64,000 nt of DNA from Dehalococcoidia bacterium (GCA_029936815.1 JAPYRX010000002.1:111866-175865), one strand, 5' to 3'. Positions 1 through 9,213 are shown, numbered from the stretch's first letter. Numbers and translations: made by a program. Notes: generated from the letters alone by a model not told the origin.

Positions 1-384
1 ACAACCGCAACACCAGCTATGGACGACAGGCAAAAATCAACTAATAGAATGATGTTATGGTTTATGCCTTTATTATTAGGATATTTTACATTGAGTTTTC
101 CGAGTGGATTAGCCTTATATTGGTTGATATCCAATGTTATAGGAACAATTATTCAACTGTTAATTACAGGGAAAATTCAAAACCCGTTTAATTTGAATTC
201 TAAATTGATAGATGAAGCTCCAGATATAATTATTGAAAATGAAAACAAAAATACAACTATTCAAGAAAAGGATCAAGATGAAAGTAGTAGAAACGTCAGC
301 AAAAACAATAGAAGAAGCAATAGACATCGCTCTGGTAGAACTAAACGCAAGCAGGGAAGAGGTGGAAATCAAAGTAATAAATAG
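1..384 (+). CDS. yidC: YidC/Oxa1-type membrane insertase, C-terminal part
   Basis: This is the 3' end of a gene that starts left of the window; the frame is open from base 1. The visible 127 residues contain two hydrophobic helices, the first around FMPLLLGYFTLSFPSGLALY and the second around LYWLISNVIGTIIQLLI. The FP-SGL-LYW pattern is typical of the last transmembrane segments of YidC, which inserts proteins into the cytoplasmic membrane. A basic Arg/Lys/Gln-rich cytoplasmic tail follows, as in many YidC proteins, where it can contact ribosomes. Jag follows and overlaps it by 107 nt, the common rpmH-rnpA-yidC-jag order. The N-terminal half cannot be assessed. Confidence 0.88.
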   Translation, partial: TTATPAMDDRQKSTNRMMLWFMPLLLGYFTLSFPSGLALYWLISNVIGTIIQLLITGKIQNPFNLNSKLIDEAPDIIIENENKNTTIQEKDQDESSRNVSKNNRRSNRHRSGRTKRKQGRGGNQSNK

Positions 385-919
385 AGGGAAAAGCGGGTTG
401 TTGGGATTTGGAAATGAACAAGCTAAAGTAAAAGTTGAGAAAAAAACTGATATTCCAGAAAACATTCACAATGCATATGAAATTTTAAGAACTATCTTGA
501 AGCATTTTGATTCTGAAATGAAAATAACTACTAAAGTTATTACTAACGGTAAAATTTCTGATTCTATACTTTCTTTAGACGGTGATGATGCTGCTCTAAT
601 TATTGGACGAAGAGGAGAGACACTTAGATCATTGCAATATATAGTAAATCTTATGATTCAGAAGAAATTAAATAATAGAGATCAATTAATATCTTTGGAC
701 GTAGAAGGATATATTGAAAAAAAATTAACACATCTTTTTCAACTATCTCAAAGAATGGAAACCAAGGTTATAAAATCAAACAAAAAAGTTTCTTTGGAAC
801 CAATGTCAGCATACGATAGAAGATATATTCATAGATACTTTGCAGATCATAATAAAATAATTTCTGAAAGTGAAGATTTTGGACGAAACAGGCATGTTGT
901 TTTAAAATTAAAAAATTAG
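278..919 (+). CDS. jag: Jag/KhpB RNA-binding protein (Jag-N, KH, R3H)
   Basis: 214 residues. I chose the ATG at 278 (MKVVETSAKTIEEAI) because that is the normal start of the Jag-N domain and an AAAGGA ribosome site lies about 6 nt upstream; the frame is open 45 nt further upstream. Jag-N spans about 1-55, with the typical GLLGFG turn. A KH domain follows with the GRRG nucleic-acid loop at 110-113. A C-terminal R3H domain lies at about 150-214 (YDRRYIHRYFADH). KhpB-type proteins bind small and messenger RNAs and influence envelope growth in Gram-positive bacteria. The start lies inside yidC, suggesting translational coupling. Confidence 0.92.
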   Translation: MKVVETSAKTIEEAIDIALVELNASREEVEIKVINRGKSGLLGFGNEQAKVKVEKKTDIPENIHNAYEILRTILKHFDSEMKITTKVITNGKISDSILSLDGDDAALIIGRRGETLRSLQYIVNLMIQKKLNNRDQLISLDVEGYIEKKLTHLFQLSQRMETKVIKSNKKVSLEPMSAYDRRYIHRYFADHNKIISESEDFGRNRHVVLKLKN

Positions 920-939
920 TTAATTTAATAATAAACAAT

Positions 940-1806
940 TTGATTGATTTCAATGAAAAAATTGATTTTGACAAATCATATGATTTAGTCATCATTGGTA
1001 ATATAACGAAAGATTATATTAATGACTCTGAACAATATATTTTAGGTGGCTCTAGTCTCTATGCAGGAATTGCATCTGCAAATATTGGTGTCAATACTAT
1101 GATTATTAGTAATCATTCAATTAATCATAAAGAATTACCTGAATTTGAAAAATTACAAATCTTATCATCTGACCATGAATTTACAACAGAGTTTTTGTGG
1201 ACATATGAAAATGATAAAAGATTTGGTTATTTGAATAACAAAACAAAAACAATTGAATTGAATTTCAAGAGAAAATTAAAAACAAAAATGCTTATGCTAG
1301 CCCCTGTTTTTGATGAAATCGAAATCAATATCAAAGACAATTTTGAATATGAAATTTGCTTGTTGTCACCGCAAGGTTTATTAAGAAGTTCTAACGGTAA
1401 TTCAAAGATTTTTTTAGATAAAAATAATTTACAGCATTTAATTTGTGGTGTGCATATTATTAGTTGTTCTGAGGAAGAAGAAAACTATTTATATAGAAAT
1501 CCTTCTGCCGAAAATTGTTTTGATTATATTTCAGTTACGTTAGGAAATAAAGGATCTAAACTTTATAATAAATATAATTGTACGCATTTCCCTGGATATA
1601 TTCCTGACAAAATCATTGATCCTACGGGAGCAGGTGATGTTTTCTCATTATATTTATTGGTTTTTTATTATAAAACTAATAATATTGAATTTGCTGTTAA
1701 AATAGCAAATTGTGCTGCTAGTTTTGTTGTTGAAGGCTTAGGTATCAGCACAATCCCTAGTTTTAGAAGTGTTAAAAAAAGATTGATGGAGAATATTAAT
1801 GAATAA
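940..1806 (+). CDS. PfkB-family carbohydrate/nucleoside kinase
   Basis: 288 residues from a TTG codon; no ATG or GTG is suitably placed. An N-terminal GGSSLYAG segment matches the PfkB substrate-lid region. The C-terminal signature DPTGAGD at 227-233 carries the anion hole and the presumed catalytic base Asp233. PfkB enzymes phosphorylate sugars, nucleosides or related alcohols with ATP; the substrate cannot be told from sequence. The crotonase gene downstream overlaps it by 8 nt, so it probably belongs to the same transcript as the two crotonases and the acyl-CoA ligase. That partnership is unusual for a sugar kinase and gives no clear substrate hint. Confidence 0.82.
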   Translation: MIDFNEKIDFDKSYDLVIIGNITKDYINDSEQYILGGSSLYAGIASANIGVNTMIISNHSINHKELPEFEKLQILSSDHEFTTEFLWTYENDKRFGYLNNKTKTIELNFKRKLKTKMLMLAPVFDEIEINIKDNFEYEICLLSPQGLLRSSNGNSKIFLDKNNLQHLICGVHIISCSEEEENYLYRNPSAENCFDYISVTLGNKGSKLYNKYNCTHFPGYIPDKIIDPTGAGDVFSLYLLVFYYKTNNIEFAVKIANCAASFVVEGLGISTIPSFRSVKKRLMENINE

Positions 1807-2539
1807 TGCTGAACCTATTTCTGTATTCAATTCAGGTAAATATATAATTATTTCTCTAGAAAACGAAATAATTAGTCCTGAAGAAATTTATTATGACCTT
1901 AATTCGATTATACAAGAAATTAATATAAATCAAGATATATGGGTAGTGGGATTTGATTTAACAAAAGTGGCAAAAATTTGTGATATAAAAAGTAGTTCTG
2001 AATCGTTAAACATTAGTTTAACAAAATTAATTCTTGAAATTAAAAAACCAGTGATTGGATTAGTAAGCGGTGAAATTTCAAATAGATTATTTGAAATGAT
2101 CCTCCCTATGGATTATAGAATTACTGATAAAAAATCAATTTTTATAATGTCTCAGATTTTTAATGATAACATGCAATTTGACGGAGCTACTCAATTGCTA
2201 CCAAGGATTATAGGGCTTAATAAATCTAAGGAATTAATAATGTTTGGTAAGCAAATTAATTCGAAAGAAGCTCATGAAATGGGATTGGTAAATATTATTG
2301 TAGATGAAGAAAAGTTAAATGAAATATTTACTCGTAAAATAGAATTATTAACTCAATTCTCCCCATTAGCAATGCAATTTACCAAAAGCGCTATTAATTT
2401 TAGTAAAGATACAAATACTATCAGAGGAATGAATATGGAAAACGACTTGTATTCAATTCTTTTGTCTAGTAAAGATAGAACTTCTTCGATTAATTCAATA
2501 AAAAATAAAAATAAGAGAAAGCCATATTCTGGAAAATAA
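1799..2539 (+). CDS. Crotonase-fold protein, divergent enoyl-CoA hydratase/isomerase family
   Basis: 246 residues. The second half is recognisably crotonase (ATQLLPRIIGLNKSKELIM then GKQINSKEAHEMGLVN). The region that normally supplies the oxyanion-hole Gly pair and the first catalytic Glu is changed: the usual G-G/A-x-E-L helix reads SGEISNRLFEM, and the P-E-x-x-G-x-x-P loop is not evident. It may therefore have a different reaction, or act as a structural partner of the crotonase directly downstream. It overlaps the PfkB gene by 8 nt and abuts the next gene exactly (TAA then ATG). Confidence 0.75.
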   Translation: MNNAEPISVFNSGKYIIISLENEIISPEEIYYDLNSIIQEININQDIWVVGFDLTKVAKICDIKSSSESLNISLTKLILEIKKPVIGLVSGEISNRLFEMILPMDYRITDKKSIFIMSQIFNDNMQFDGATQLLPRIIGLNKSKELIMFGKQINSKEAHEMGLVNIIVDEEKLNEIFTRKIELLTQFSPLAMQFTKSAINFSKDTNTIRGMNMENDLYSILLSSKDRTSSINSIKNKNKRKPYSGK

Positions 2540-3253
2540 ATGAGTTGGGAATATATAAAATTTGATAAAAACGAGCATGTTGCGAAAATTATTTTTAATA
2601 ATCCTCAAAAAAATAATGCTTTAAATATACTTATGAGATCTGAGTTTTCGGAAGTATTAAATGCTTGTAGTATAGACGATGAAATAAAAGTGGTTATTAT
2701 CACAACAAATTCTGAAAATTTTTGTTCAGGAGCAGATTTGTCTGAGTTTAATACGTTTCCATCAATAGTGGAATCAAATTTGATATCGAAAAATAATAAT
2801 TTATGGAAAGATTTATACAATTTTGAGAAACCCATTATTTGTTTAACTAAAGGATGGGTTATTGGTTCTGGATTTGAAATTATAATGTTAAGCGATTTTG
2901 TTTTTTCTCATACTAGTTCCATATTTAAGATGCCCGAGGTAGAATTGTCACTCACTCCAATTTCAGGAGGAACACAGACATTTCTAAATAAAACAAATAT
3001 AGCAATAGCAAAGGAAATAATGTTATTTTCTGAAGAAATTGATGTTTACAAAGCGTATAATTTTGGAATTATAAATTTTTATTCTGATGATTATAATATA
3101 TTGATTGAACAGGTACGAAAATTTACAGAAAATATTAAAACCATAGATTTGAAAAGATTGAAAATTGTAAAAAAATTATTAAATCTGAGTACAGAAGAAA
3201 ATTTATATTTAGGGAAACATTGGGAACAATATTATTCCACAACCTTAAGGTGA
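2540..3253 (+). CDS. Enoyl-CoA hydratase/isomerase family protein
   Basis: 237 residues, slightly short for a crotonase (about 255-260). The N-terminal half has the CoA-binding pattern NPQKNNALN and CSGADLSEF. The second oxyanion-hole element reads GWVIGSGFEIIMLSDFVF, and MPEVELSLTPISGGTQ carries the Glu position expected for a hydratase. The C-terminal helices are short. It probably acts on a short or branched enoyl-CoA in a degradative route together with the neighbouring acyl-CoA ligase. The gene starts immediately after the stop of the preceding crotonase and ends 4 nt before the ligase, so the three are almost certainly co-transcribed. Confidence 0.82.
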   Translation: MSWEYIKFDKNEHVAKIIFNNPQKNNALNILMRSEFSEVLNACSIDDEIKVVIITTNSENFCSGADLSEFNTFPSIVESNLISKNNNLWKDLYNFEKPIICLTKGWVIGSGFEIIMLSDFVFSHTSSIFKMPEVELSLTPISGGTQTFLNKTNIAIAKEIMLFSEEIDVYKAYNFGIINFYSDDYNILIEQVRKFTENIKTIDLKRLKIVKKLLNLSTEENLYLGKHWEQYYSTTLR

Positions 3254-3257
3254 TTAA

Positions 3258-4817
3258 GTGAACATTTATGATTTGTTAGATATAACTGCGTCAATATGCC
3301 CTGATCGTGAAGGGTTTGTATATAAAGATAAATCTTTATCCTTTACAGAACTTAGAGATGAAGTGCTAACTCTTTCTCAATCTTTAATAAATTTGGGATT
3401 AAAAACTGGAGATAGAGTTTTTTATTTTCATACAAATACAATTCGTTGGATAACTATAACGCTTGCTTGTGCCAGAATCGGAGTAGTTCTTGTCCCTATT
3501 AATTACAGATCTAATCCTGAAGAATTAAGTTTCATGTTAGAAGATAGTACTCCCAAAATCATATTTGCTGGAACGCGTTATCATAAATTAATATCTTCAG
3601 CAATTAATAAAATAAGTGCTTCTATTATAAATGTAAACATAGAAGGAGAATTATCAGATGGATGGATAGATTATAAAACTTTAGTTATCAATTCTGATGT
3701 AAATGAAATTGAAATACCGGACAATGACAATAATATGGCATTATTAGTATATACAGCTGGAACGACGAATACACCAAAAGCTGTGATGTTAAATCATTCA
3801 AGTTTTTGTGAGTTTGCTTTGAATAATTTAAACCCTGCTGATCCGGAATTTATAGAAATTAACCTTTTATCGGTGCCCTTATATCATGTCGCAGGTATAC
3901 AGACACTAATTTCTGGAATATATTCCGGAAGAACAACTGTTATACAAGATCAGTTTGATGCTTTAGATTGGATGGAATTGGTACAAAAACATAAAGTTAA
4001 TCGAGTTATGGTTGTACCTACTATGATAAAACAAATTATTGATAATCAATATTTTGAAAACTATAATTTTAATTCATTAAAAGTTATAACATATGGCGCA
4101 GCTCCAATGCCAATTAGTGTTTTAGTAGAAGCTATTCGGAAATTTGATAATGCTAATTTCATCAATGCATTTGGTCAAACAGAGACTGCATCTACAATAA
4201 CTTCTCTAGGACCTGAAGATCATAAAATTGAAGGTACTGATGAAGAAAAAGAATTAAAACTAAAAAGATTATCTTCTATTGGGAAACCATTACCTGATGT
4301 AGAAGTTAAAATTGTTAATGAAAACGAAGAAGAAGTTAAGCCTATGATTATAGGAGAAATAATTGCTAAAGGTGTGAGGATAATGTCGGGTTATTGGAAT
4401 AATGATGAAGCTACGAAGTCAGTACTGAAAAATGGTTGGCTTTATACGGGTGATTTAGGATATATTGATTTAGATGGATATATATTTTTATCAGGCAGGG
4501 AAAAGGATTTTATTAAGCGTGGAGGAGAGATGATTTCACCTGAAGAAATTGAACAAATATTATATAGACACAATAGTGTTGACGAAGTTGCGGTAATAGG
4601 ATTACCAGATGATCAATGGGGAGAAGTAGTTACAGCAGTTATAGTAACTAAGTCAGGAATTGATATAACTGAAAATGAAATAACTGATTATTGCAAAGAT
4701 AAATTGTCTAGTTATAAGAGACCTGAAAAAATTATTTTTGAAAATTATTTACCTAGAAATTCTATGGGGAAAATTCTCAAAAAAGATTTGAGAAAAAAGT
4801 ATTCTGATTTATTCTGA
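3258..4817 (+). CDS. AMP-forming acyl-CoA synthetase/ligase
   Basis: 519 residues from a GTG codon. It has the ANL-superfamily motifs in order: the phosphate loop YTAGTTNTPK (about 165-175), GAAPMP and FGQTETAS in the middle, then YTGDLGYIDLDGYIFLSGRE, and near the C-terminus NSMGKILKKDL with the adenylation Lys. Enzymes of this group activate a carboxylic acid with ATP to an acyl-AMP and pass it to CoA. Overall look is closest to medium/long-chain or carnitine-type ligases; the acid is unknown. Two crotonases precede it, consistent with activation followed by hydration or isomerisation. Its 3' end overlaps convergent serS by 9 nt. Confidence 0.88.
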   Translation: MNIYDLLDITASICPDREGFVYKDKSLSFTELRDEVLTLSQSLINLGLKTGDRVFYFHTNTIRWITITLACARIGVVLVPINYRSNPEELSFMLEDSTPKIIFAGTRYHKLISSAINKISASIINVNIEGELSDGWIDYKTLVINSDVNEIEIPDNDNNMALLVYTAGTTNTPKAVMLNHSSFCEFALNNLNPADPEFIEINLLSVPLYHVAGIQTLISGIYSGRTTVIQDQFDALDWMELVQKHKVNRVMVVPTMIKQIIDNQYFENYNFNSLKVITYGAAPMPISVLVEAIRKFDNANFINAFGQTETASTITSLGPEDHKIEGTDEEKELKLKRLSSIGKPLPDVEVKIVNENEEEVKPMIIGEIIAKGVRIMSGYWNNDEATKSVLKNGWLYTGDLGYIDLDGYIFLSGREKDFIKRGGEMISPEEIEQILYRHNSVDEVAVIGLPDDQWGEVVTAVIVTKSGIDITENEITDYCKDKLSSYKRPEKIIFENYLPRNSMGKILKKDLRKKYSDLF

Positions 4818-6074
4818 AATTATTTTTTTAAAATTAGTATACTTCCATAAAGTTTCTGGTATATCAATACTTAAGTCTTCATTTTGAAAAGATTCAAGGA
4901 TAGCAATTATTATCCTTGGTAACGCAAGTCCTGATCCATTTAAAGTATGTAAGTATTCTGTTTTAGATTTGGCAGTTTTTTTGTATCTTATGTTAGCTCT
5001 TCTACTTTGGAAATCTGTACAATTTGATACTGAACTAACTTCTAACCATTCTTTTGACCCAGGAGACCACACTTCAATATCATAGGTTTTATTTGCGCAA
5101 AATCCAAGATCTCCAGTACAAAGTAATTTCACTCTATAAGTTAGGCCTAGTTTTTTACATAAATTAATACATGTTTCTAACATGGATTCCAACGTTAAAT
5201 TTGATTTATCCGGTTCAACATATTGATATAATTCAACTTTTTCAAATTGATGAACTCTTTTAATTCCTCTTGTATCTTTACCTGCTGCTGCTTTTTCATT
5301 TCTGTAACAAGGAGTTTGCGCTACTATTTTTATTGGTAATTGATCAGAATGTAATATTTCGTTGCTGTATATATTTGTAATAGGAACTTCTGCTGTTGGA
5401 ATTAACCATAGTTTTGATTCTTGATCACTGAACATTGTGCCCTTAAATTTTGGTAATTGTCCAGCACCTCTAACAACAGATTCTTTTACAAGGTTTGGTA
5501 AATAATATTCTTCGTAATCATTATCTAAGTGATGATCAAGCATCCAATTTATTAACGCTCTTTGTAATTGTGCAGCCTTATTCTTGAGAATATAAAATCT
5601 TGATCCTGATAATTTTACTCCTCTTTCAAAATCTATCAAATCTAGTTTTGAAGCTATATCCCAATGAGGCAATGGCGTGAATTTATCATTATCTTTATAA
5701 TTTTCAGAAAATATAATTTCATTAAAGTCTTCGTTTTTACCTAATGGCACTTCTGAAGATGGAATGTTAGGTATAGTCAAAAGTATAGAAGTAAGCCTTT
5801 TGTTTATTTCACTTAATTTACTCTCATCAGATTTTATTTTATCTCCTAATTCTCTCATTTCACGAATAATGATCTCAGGCTTATCTTGCATTTGACTTAA
5901 TTCTTTCGAAGTTTTGTTTCTATTAGATCTTGATGAGTCTATATGTTCAATTAATTGCCTTCTTTCCATGTCTAGTTTGTATACATTGTCTAAATCTGAT
6001 TTATCAACATTTCTGTTAATAAGGGCATTAATTGTATTTTTATCTTTATTTCTTAGCAGTTCAATATTTAGCAT
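4809..6074 (-). CDS. serS: Seryl-tRNA synthetase
   Basis: 421 residues, normal for bacterial SerRS. The N-terminal ~105 residues form the long antiparallel coiled coil that contacts the tRNA-Ser variable arm (repeated charged heptads such as RQLIEHIDSSRSNRNKTSKE). The class II core follows: motif 2 around CYRNEKAAAGKDTRGIKRVH, and motif 3 at the C-terminus with GSGLALPRIIIAILE. It charges tRNA-Ser with serine in the cytoplasm. The gene lies 21 nt downstream of the SelA-like gene on the same strand and ends convergently against the acyl-CoA ligase. Confidence 0.95.
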   Translation of the reverse strand: MLNIELLRNKDKNTINALINRNVDKSDLDNVYKLDMERRQLIEHIDSSRSNRNKTSKELSQMQDKPEIIIREMRELGDKIKSDESKLSEINKRLTSILLTIPNIPSSEVPLGKNEDFNEIIFSENYKDNDKFTPLPHWDIASKLDLIDFERGVKLSGSRFYILKNKAAQLQRALINWMLDHHLDNDYEEYYLPNLVKESVVRGAGQLPKFKGTMFSDQESKLWLIPTAEVPITNIYSNEILHSDQLPIKIVAQTPCYRNEKAAAGKDTRGIKRVHQFEKVELYQYVEPDKSNLTLESMLETCINLCKKLGLTYRVKLLCTGDLGFCANKTYDIEVWSPGSKEWLEVSSVSNCTDFQSRRANIRYKKTAKSKTEYLHTLNGSGLALPRIIIAILESFQNEDLSIDIPETLWKYTNFKKIISE

Positions 6075-6095
6075 TTCAATCCTGTTTTTATTAAA

Positions 6096-7229
6096 TCACT
6101 TTGATAATTCTATTATGTTGCTCAACTTCTCAGCAATAGTATTGATATCATTTTCATTTACTTCGCCCATGCGGAATATTAAGGATTTAGAGTCATTTCC
6201 TCTGGCCCAAATACTTGGATTACCAGATTCTAATTCTTTGGAAATATCTAATGCATTAATATGATTGTTAAATGTAATATTTAACCCTACTGTAGTCCCT
6301 GATATTTCAGGTTCTGAAACTATAATATGTGGAATTGGACGTATTAATTTAGTTAATATTAAAGCTTTTTTTTCAGCTTCTTCCATGCGTTCCTCATGAT
6401 TCATTGTTAACCAAGTTTTTAAAGCTACATAAACTGCAACAACATCTTCTTTATCCATTTTCATGGATCTACCTATAGTTCTCAATTTTCCGAATTCAAA
6501 TCCGATAAAACTATGCATTTTTGCAGCATCTATGATCTCAGACTTTCCTACAACCATGCCAGTTCCATTAAGAGCACCAAAATACTTGGCACCGTAGGCT
6601 ACTGCATCAGCCCCCATTTTAGTAAATTTTGACAGTTTGTCAGTAGGATAAACCTGTCCTGCAGCATCTACTATTACGTAAATATTGTGATCTTTTGCAA
6701 TTTTGATTATTGTCTCTAGATCTAATGCTTTAGTATGATCTCCAGAAGAATTAACGCTTTTTCCACCAGGTAAATAATGAATAGCTAATGTATTTTGATT
6801 AATTGCATTTGTTATATGTTCAATTGTGGTTTTTTCTTTTAATCCAACTTCTATTAATTTTGCCCCAGCAACTTCGATTGCTTTATCATAAGGGACTCTT
6901 AATTGAGTTTGGATTATAACTTCATTTTTCATTCCTGAAGTATCAGGTATTTGCTCAATTAAATTCTTGTTTTTACCTGTCATTGCTCCTGCTGTAGCAA
7001 GTGTTAGACCTGAAGCTGCTCCAGGTGTAATCAAAGCAGATTCGCATCCGATAAGATCTGCAATTAAAGAATTACAAGTAATTGTTAAATCTTCCATGCT
7101 TACATAATTATTAGAAGCTGATTCTATAGCTTCTTTTACTTTACCTGAGGGTGTATTACCTCCAAGAACAGTCGAGTTTCCTAGGCAATTAATAATCTTT
7201 TTTACTCCGATTTCATTATATATATCCAT
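6096..7229 (-). CDS. SelA-like / DgaE-type PLP-dependent enzyme
   Basis: 377 residues. I prefer the ATG at 7229 (MDIYNEIGVKKIINCLG) with a GGA element just upstream; the frame is open for 9 more codons. It belongs to the fold-type I PLP family that includes SelA and D-glucosaminate-6-phosphate ammonia-lyase. The N-terminal NEIGVKKIIN-LGNSTVLGG pattern is typical, and the likely Schiff-base Lys is Lys215 in AYGAKYFGALNG. True SelA is larger and works with selB and selC, none of which are seen here, so a role in selenium metabolism is unlikely. An ammonia-lyase or racemase of amino sugars or amino acids is the better guess. Divergent from the amidohydrolase gene. Confidence 0.78.
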   Translation of the reverse strand: MDIYNEIGVKKIINCLGNSTVLGGNTPSGKVKEAIESASNNYVSMEDLTITCNSLIADLIGCESALITPGAASGLTLATAGAMTGKNKNLIEQIPDTSGMKNEVIIQTQLRVPYDKAIEVAGAKLIEVGLKEKTTIEHITNAINQNTLAIHYLPGGKSVNSSGDHTKALDLETIIKIAKDHNIYVIVDAAGQVYPTDKLSKFTKMGADAVAYGAKYFGALNGTGMVVGKSEIIDAAKMHSFIGFEFGKLRTIGRSMKMDKEDVVAVYVALKTWLTMNHEERMEEAEKKALILTKLIRPIPHIIVSEPEISGTTVGLNITFNNHINALDISKELESGNPSIWARGNDSKSLIFRMGEVNENDINTIAEKLSNIIELSK

Positions 7230-7302
7230 TTTTATTCCTTGAAATAAATGTAACAATTTTAGTTATACTTAATATAATTAAATATATTTAAATTATATTA
7301 CT

Positions 7303-8145
7303 ATGAATATAGTCGATGTACATACACATTTTTTTCCTAAAGAGATGAACTTGAACAGGTCTAAATTTTGTAAATTAGATAAAAATTTTAACCTGCTGTA
7401 TTCTGATGAAAAAATTAATATTCCTACTGAAAATGAATTGTTAGAAATAATAAATAAATTTCCAAGTATAAAATTGGTAGTGCAAAGTATAAGTTATATT
7501 GATTACGAATTATCTAAGTATACTAATGATTTTTTACTTGAATTATCCAAAAACTATGATCAAATAAAAGTATTTGGATCAATAAATACGAATTGGGGAA
7601 CGGATAAATGTATTGAAGAAATAAATAGAATAAATCAATTAGGTGCAAAAGGAATTGGCGAATTACATCCTGATATACAAGGTTTTGATATTTTGGATTT
7701 CAACGCATTTGATCCAATTGTTGAGAATTTAATTTCTAATAATATGTTAATCAACTTTCATTCTTCAGAACCAGTGGGACATGATTATAAGGGAAAAGGT
7801 AAAATGCTCCCTGATATATTATATAAATTTGCTTTGAATTATAAGAAATTAAAAATTATATATTCACATTTGGGTGGAGGTCTACCTATTTATTACTTGA
7901 TGCCAGAAATCATAAGAGATTTAAATAATGTCTATTATGATACTGCAGCATTAGATTTTTTATACGATCCTAAAATTGTCAAAATTTTCCACGAAATAAT
8001 TGGAGAAGATAAAATCTTATTTGGTAGCGATTATGGATTGATAGAAATTGATAGAGCTATAAATAGTATATTGCAATTAGATATAGATTCAAAAGCTAAA
8101 GAGAATATTTTATCTAATAACGCATTAAAATTATTATCTTGGTAA
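7303..8145 (+). CDS. Metal-dependent amidohydrolase (Amidohydro_2 type TIM barrel)
   Basis: 280 residues. The metal-ligand pattern of the amidohydrolase-2 family is present: DVHTHFF at 5-11, a mid-barrel His in NFHSSEPVGH, SHLGGGLP, and the conserved Asp in FGSDYG near the C-terminus. Relatives include decarboxylases and lactone hydrolases such as ACMSD and PDC hydrolase, so the substrate is open. It has a short promoter region shared with the divergent SelA-like gene. Low-GC codon use matches its neighbours. Confidence 0.82.
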   Translation: MNIVDVHTHFFPKEMNLNRSKFCKLDKNFNLLYSDEKINIPTENELLEIINKFPSIKLVVQSISYIDYELSKYTNDFLLELSKNYDQIKVFGSINTNWGTDKCIEEINRINQLGAKGIGELHPDIQGFDILDFNAFDPIVENLISNNMLINFHSSEPVGHDYKGKGKMLPDILYKFALNYKKLKIIYSHLGGGLPIYYLMPEIIRDLNNVYYDTAALDFLYDPKIVKIFHEIIGEDKILFGSDYGLIEIDRAINSILQLDIDSKAKENILSNNALKLLSW

Positions 8146-8167
8146 TTATACTTAATTAGAATATAAT
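8139..8167 (+). promoter_or_regulatory. Sigma-A-like promoter for the small zinc-ribbon gene
   Basis: TTGGTA at 8139-8144, a 17-nt spacer, and TATAAT at 8162-8167, giving an expected start near 8174, some 30 nt before the ATG at 8206. The -35 box overlaps the end of the amidohydrolase gene. A strong GGAGG ribosome site follows at 8194-8198. Confidence 0.5.
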
Positions 8168-8205
8168 ATTGGTATTAATTAATAAGTAAGTGCGGAGGAT
8201 TGAAA

Positions 8206-8421
8206 ATGGCAGAAGAAACTAATTTCCCTAATTGTATGAAATGTAATAAAGGTAAACTATTACCTTTCTCAGATTTTGGTAATCATGGAGCGCCTATTCA
8301 TTATAAGGCTTGGGTTTGTAATGTCCCTGATTGTGGTTATAATTTAAAGATAAGAAATGGAGATGTTTATATTGACGAACCCATCGCTAGTGGTGAATCT
8401 CACGAACCTCGGGTACGTTAA
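8206..8421 (+). CDS. Small zinc-ribbon-like protein
   Basis: 71 residues starting MAEETNFPNCMKC, from the ATG 7 nt after a clear GGAGG ribosome site; a TTG two codons earlier is less likely. It contains two cysteine pairs, C-x2-C (NCMKCNKG) and C-x4-C (VCNVPDCGYN), separated by about 25 residues, as expected of a single zinc ribbon. The tail is acidic and polar (DEPIASGESHEP). It has its own good promoter and start signals, so it is probably well expressed. I do not recognise the family; a nucleic-acid or protein-binding accessory role is a guess. Confidence 0.72.
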   Translation: MAEETNFPNCMKCNKGKLLPFSDFGNHGAPIHYKAWVCNVPDCGYNLKIRNGDVYIDEPIASGESHEPRVR

Positions 8422-8433
8422 GATATATAAATT

Positions 8434-9213
8434 TTGAAATTTTCTCAGATATTTTTAAAGTATCGAATTTTTGAGTTTACAGGTCTATCTTTTGTACTTT
8501 TATCAATACTATTATATGGATTTATAAAGTTTTCTGATAGTGAAATAAACAGTTTAAATAATCAATCAAACATAAATGAAATAAATACTGATGAAATAAA
8601 TGATTCGAATTTGCAAAATAATTTGAATCATATAAGTATTATCGGTTCGCAAAATGATTCAAATAATACCATTATAAATCAGTCTGAATTTAATGATTCT
8701 CCTTACACTAAACTCCCAACAAACTTTAAACTTTACAAAAAATCGATTTTAGATTTTTTAGATGATAATACACCTTTGTCTATATCAATTAAAGAAATAG
8801 GATTGAACTCAGATATAAAAGCACTCGAAATAATAGATTTGAAAGATGCTACGTCTTATGAAACACCTAAAAATATAGTAGGACACATCCCTCAAAGTTA
8901 TAAACCAGGAGAAAAAGGAAAATCTTGGTATTTTGGCCATTTGGAAAGTTTTATTAAAAAAGAAGGCAATGTATTTCATATGCTTCCTAAAATTCCAGGA
9001 TTAATGAAAACAGATCCTTATTTATACATTCATATCAAGACGAATTCAAGAACATATGTTTACCATATATATAAAACGGAAGTAGTTCCGCGAAATGATT
9101 TAGTACTTGAAATTGAATCTGATATTTCTGAAGTAATTCTTGTTACATGCGTTCCTAGTTTTCTTTATCATTCAAGATTGTTGGTACATTCTAAATTAAT
9201 AGGAACTTATTAA
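8434..9213 (+). CDS. Sortase-family transpeptidase, membrane anchored
   Basis: 259 residues from a TTG codon. A single transmembrane helix sits at about 15-31, followed by a low-complexity Asn/Ser/Ile linker (about 38-90), then the sortase beta-barrel. The catalytic triad is visible: His169 in WYFGHLES, Cys239 in VILVTC, and Arg248 in YHSRLLV. The Cys is in a VTC rather than TLxTC context, closest to the class D/E/F-like enzymes. Sortases cut a C-terminal sorting signal and join the protein to a surface amine or form pili. No LPxTG-type substrate is seen nearby. It follows the zinc-ribbon gene by 12 nt and overlaps the convergent DUF4392 gene by 4 nt. Confidence 0.82.
   Translation: MKFSQIFLKYRIFEFTGLSFVLLSILLYGFIKFSDSEINSLNNQSNINEINTDEINDSNLQNNLNHISIIGSQNDSNNTIINQSEFNDSPYTKLPTNFKLYKKSILDFLDDNTPLSISIKEIGLNSDIKALEIIDLKDATSYETPKNIVGHIPQSYKPGEKGKSWYFGHLESFIKKEGNVFHMLPKIPGLMKTDPYLYIHIKTNSRTYVYHIYKTEVVPRNDLVLEIESDISEVILVTCVPSFLYHSRLLVHSKLIGTY

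Noticed and set aside
6096..7229. Calling the SelA-like gene selA
   Set aside because: It is too short for true SelA and no selB, selC or selD accompanies it; it fits the DgaE-like branch better.
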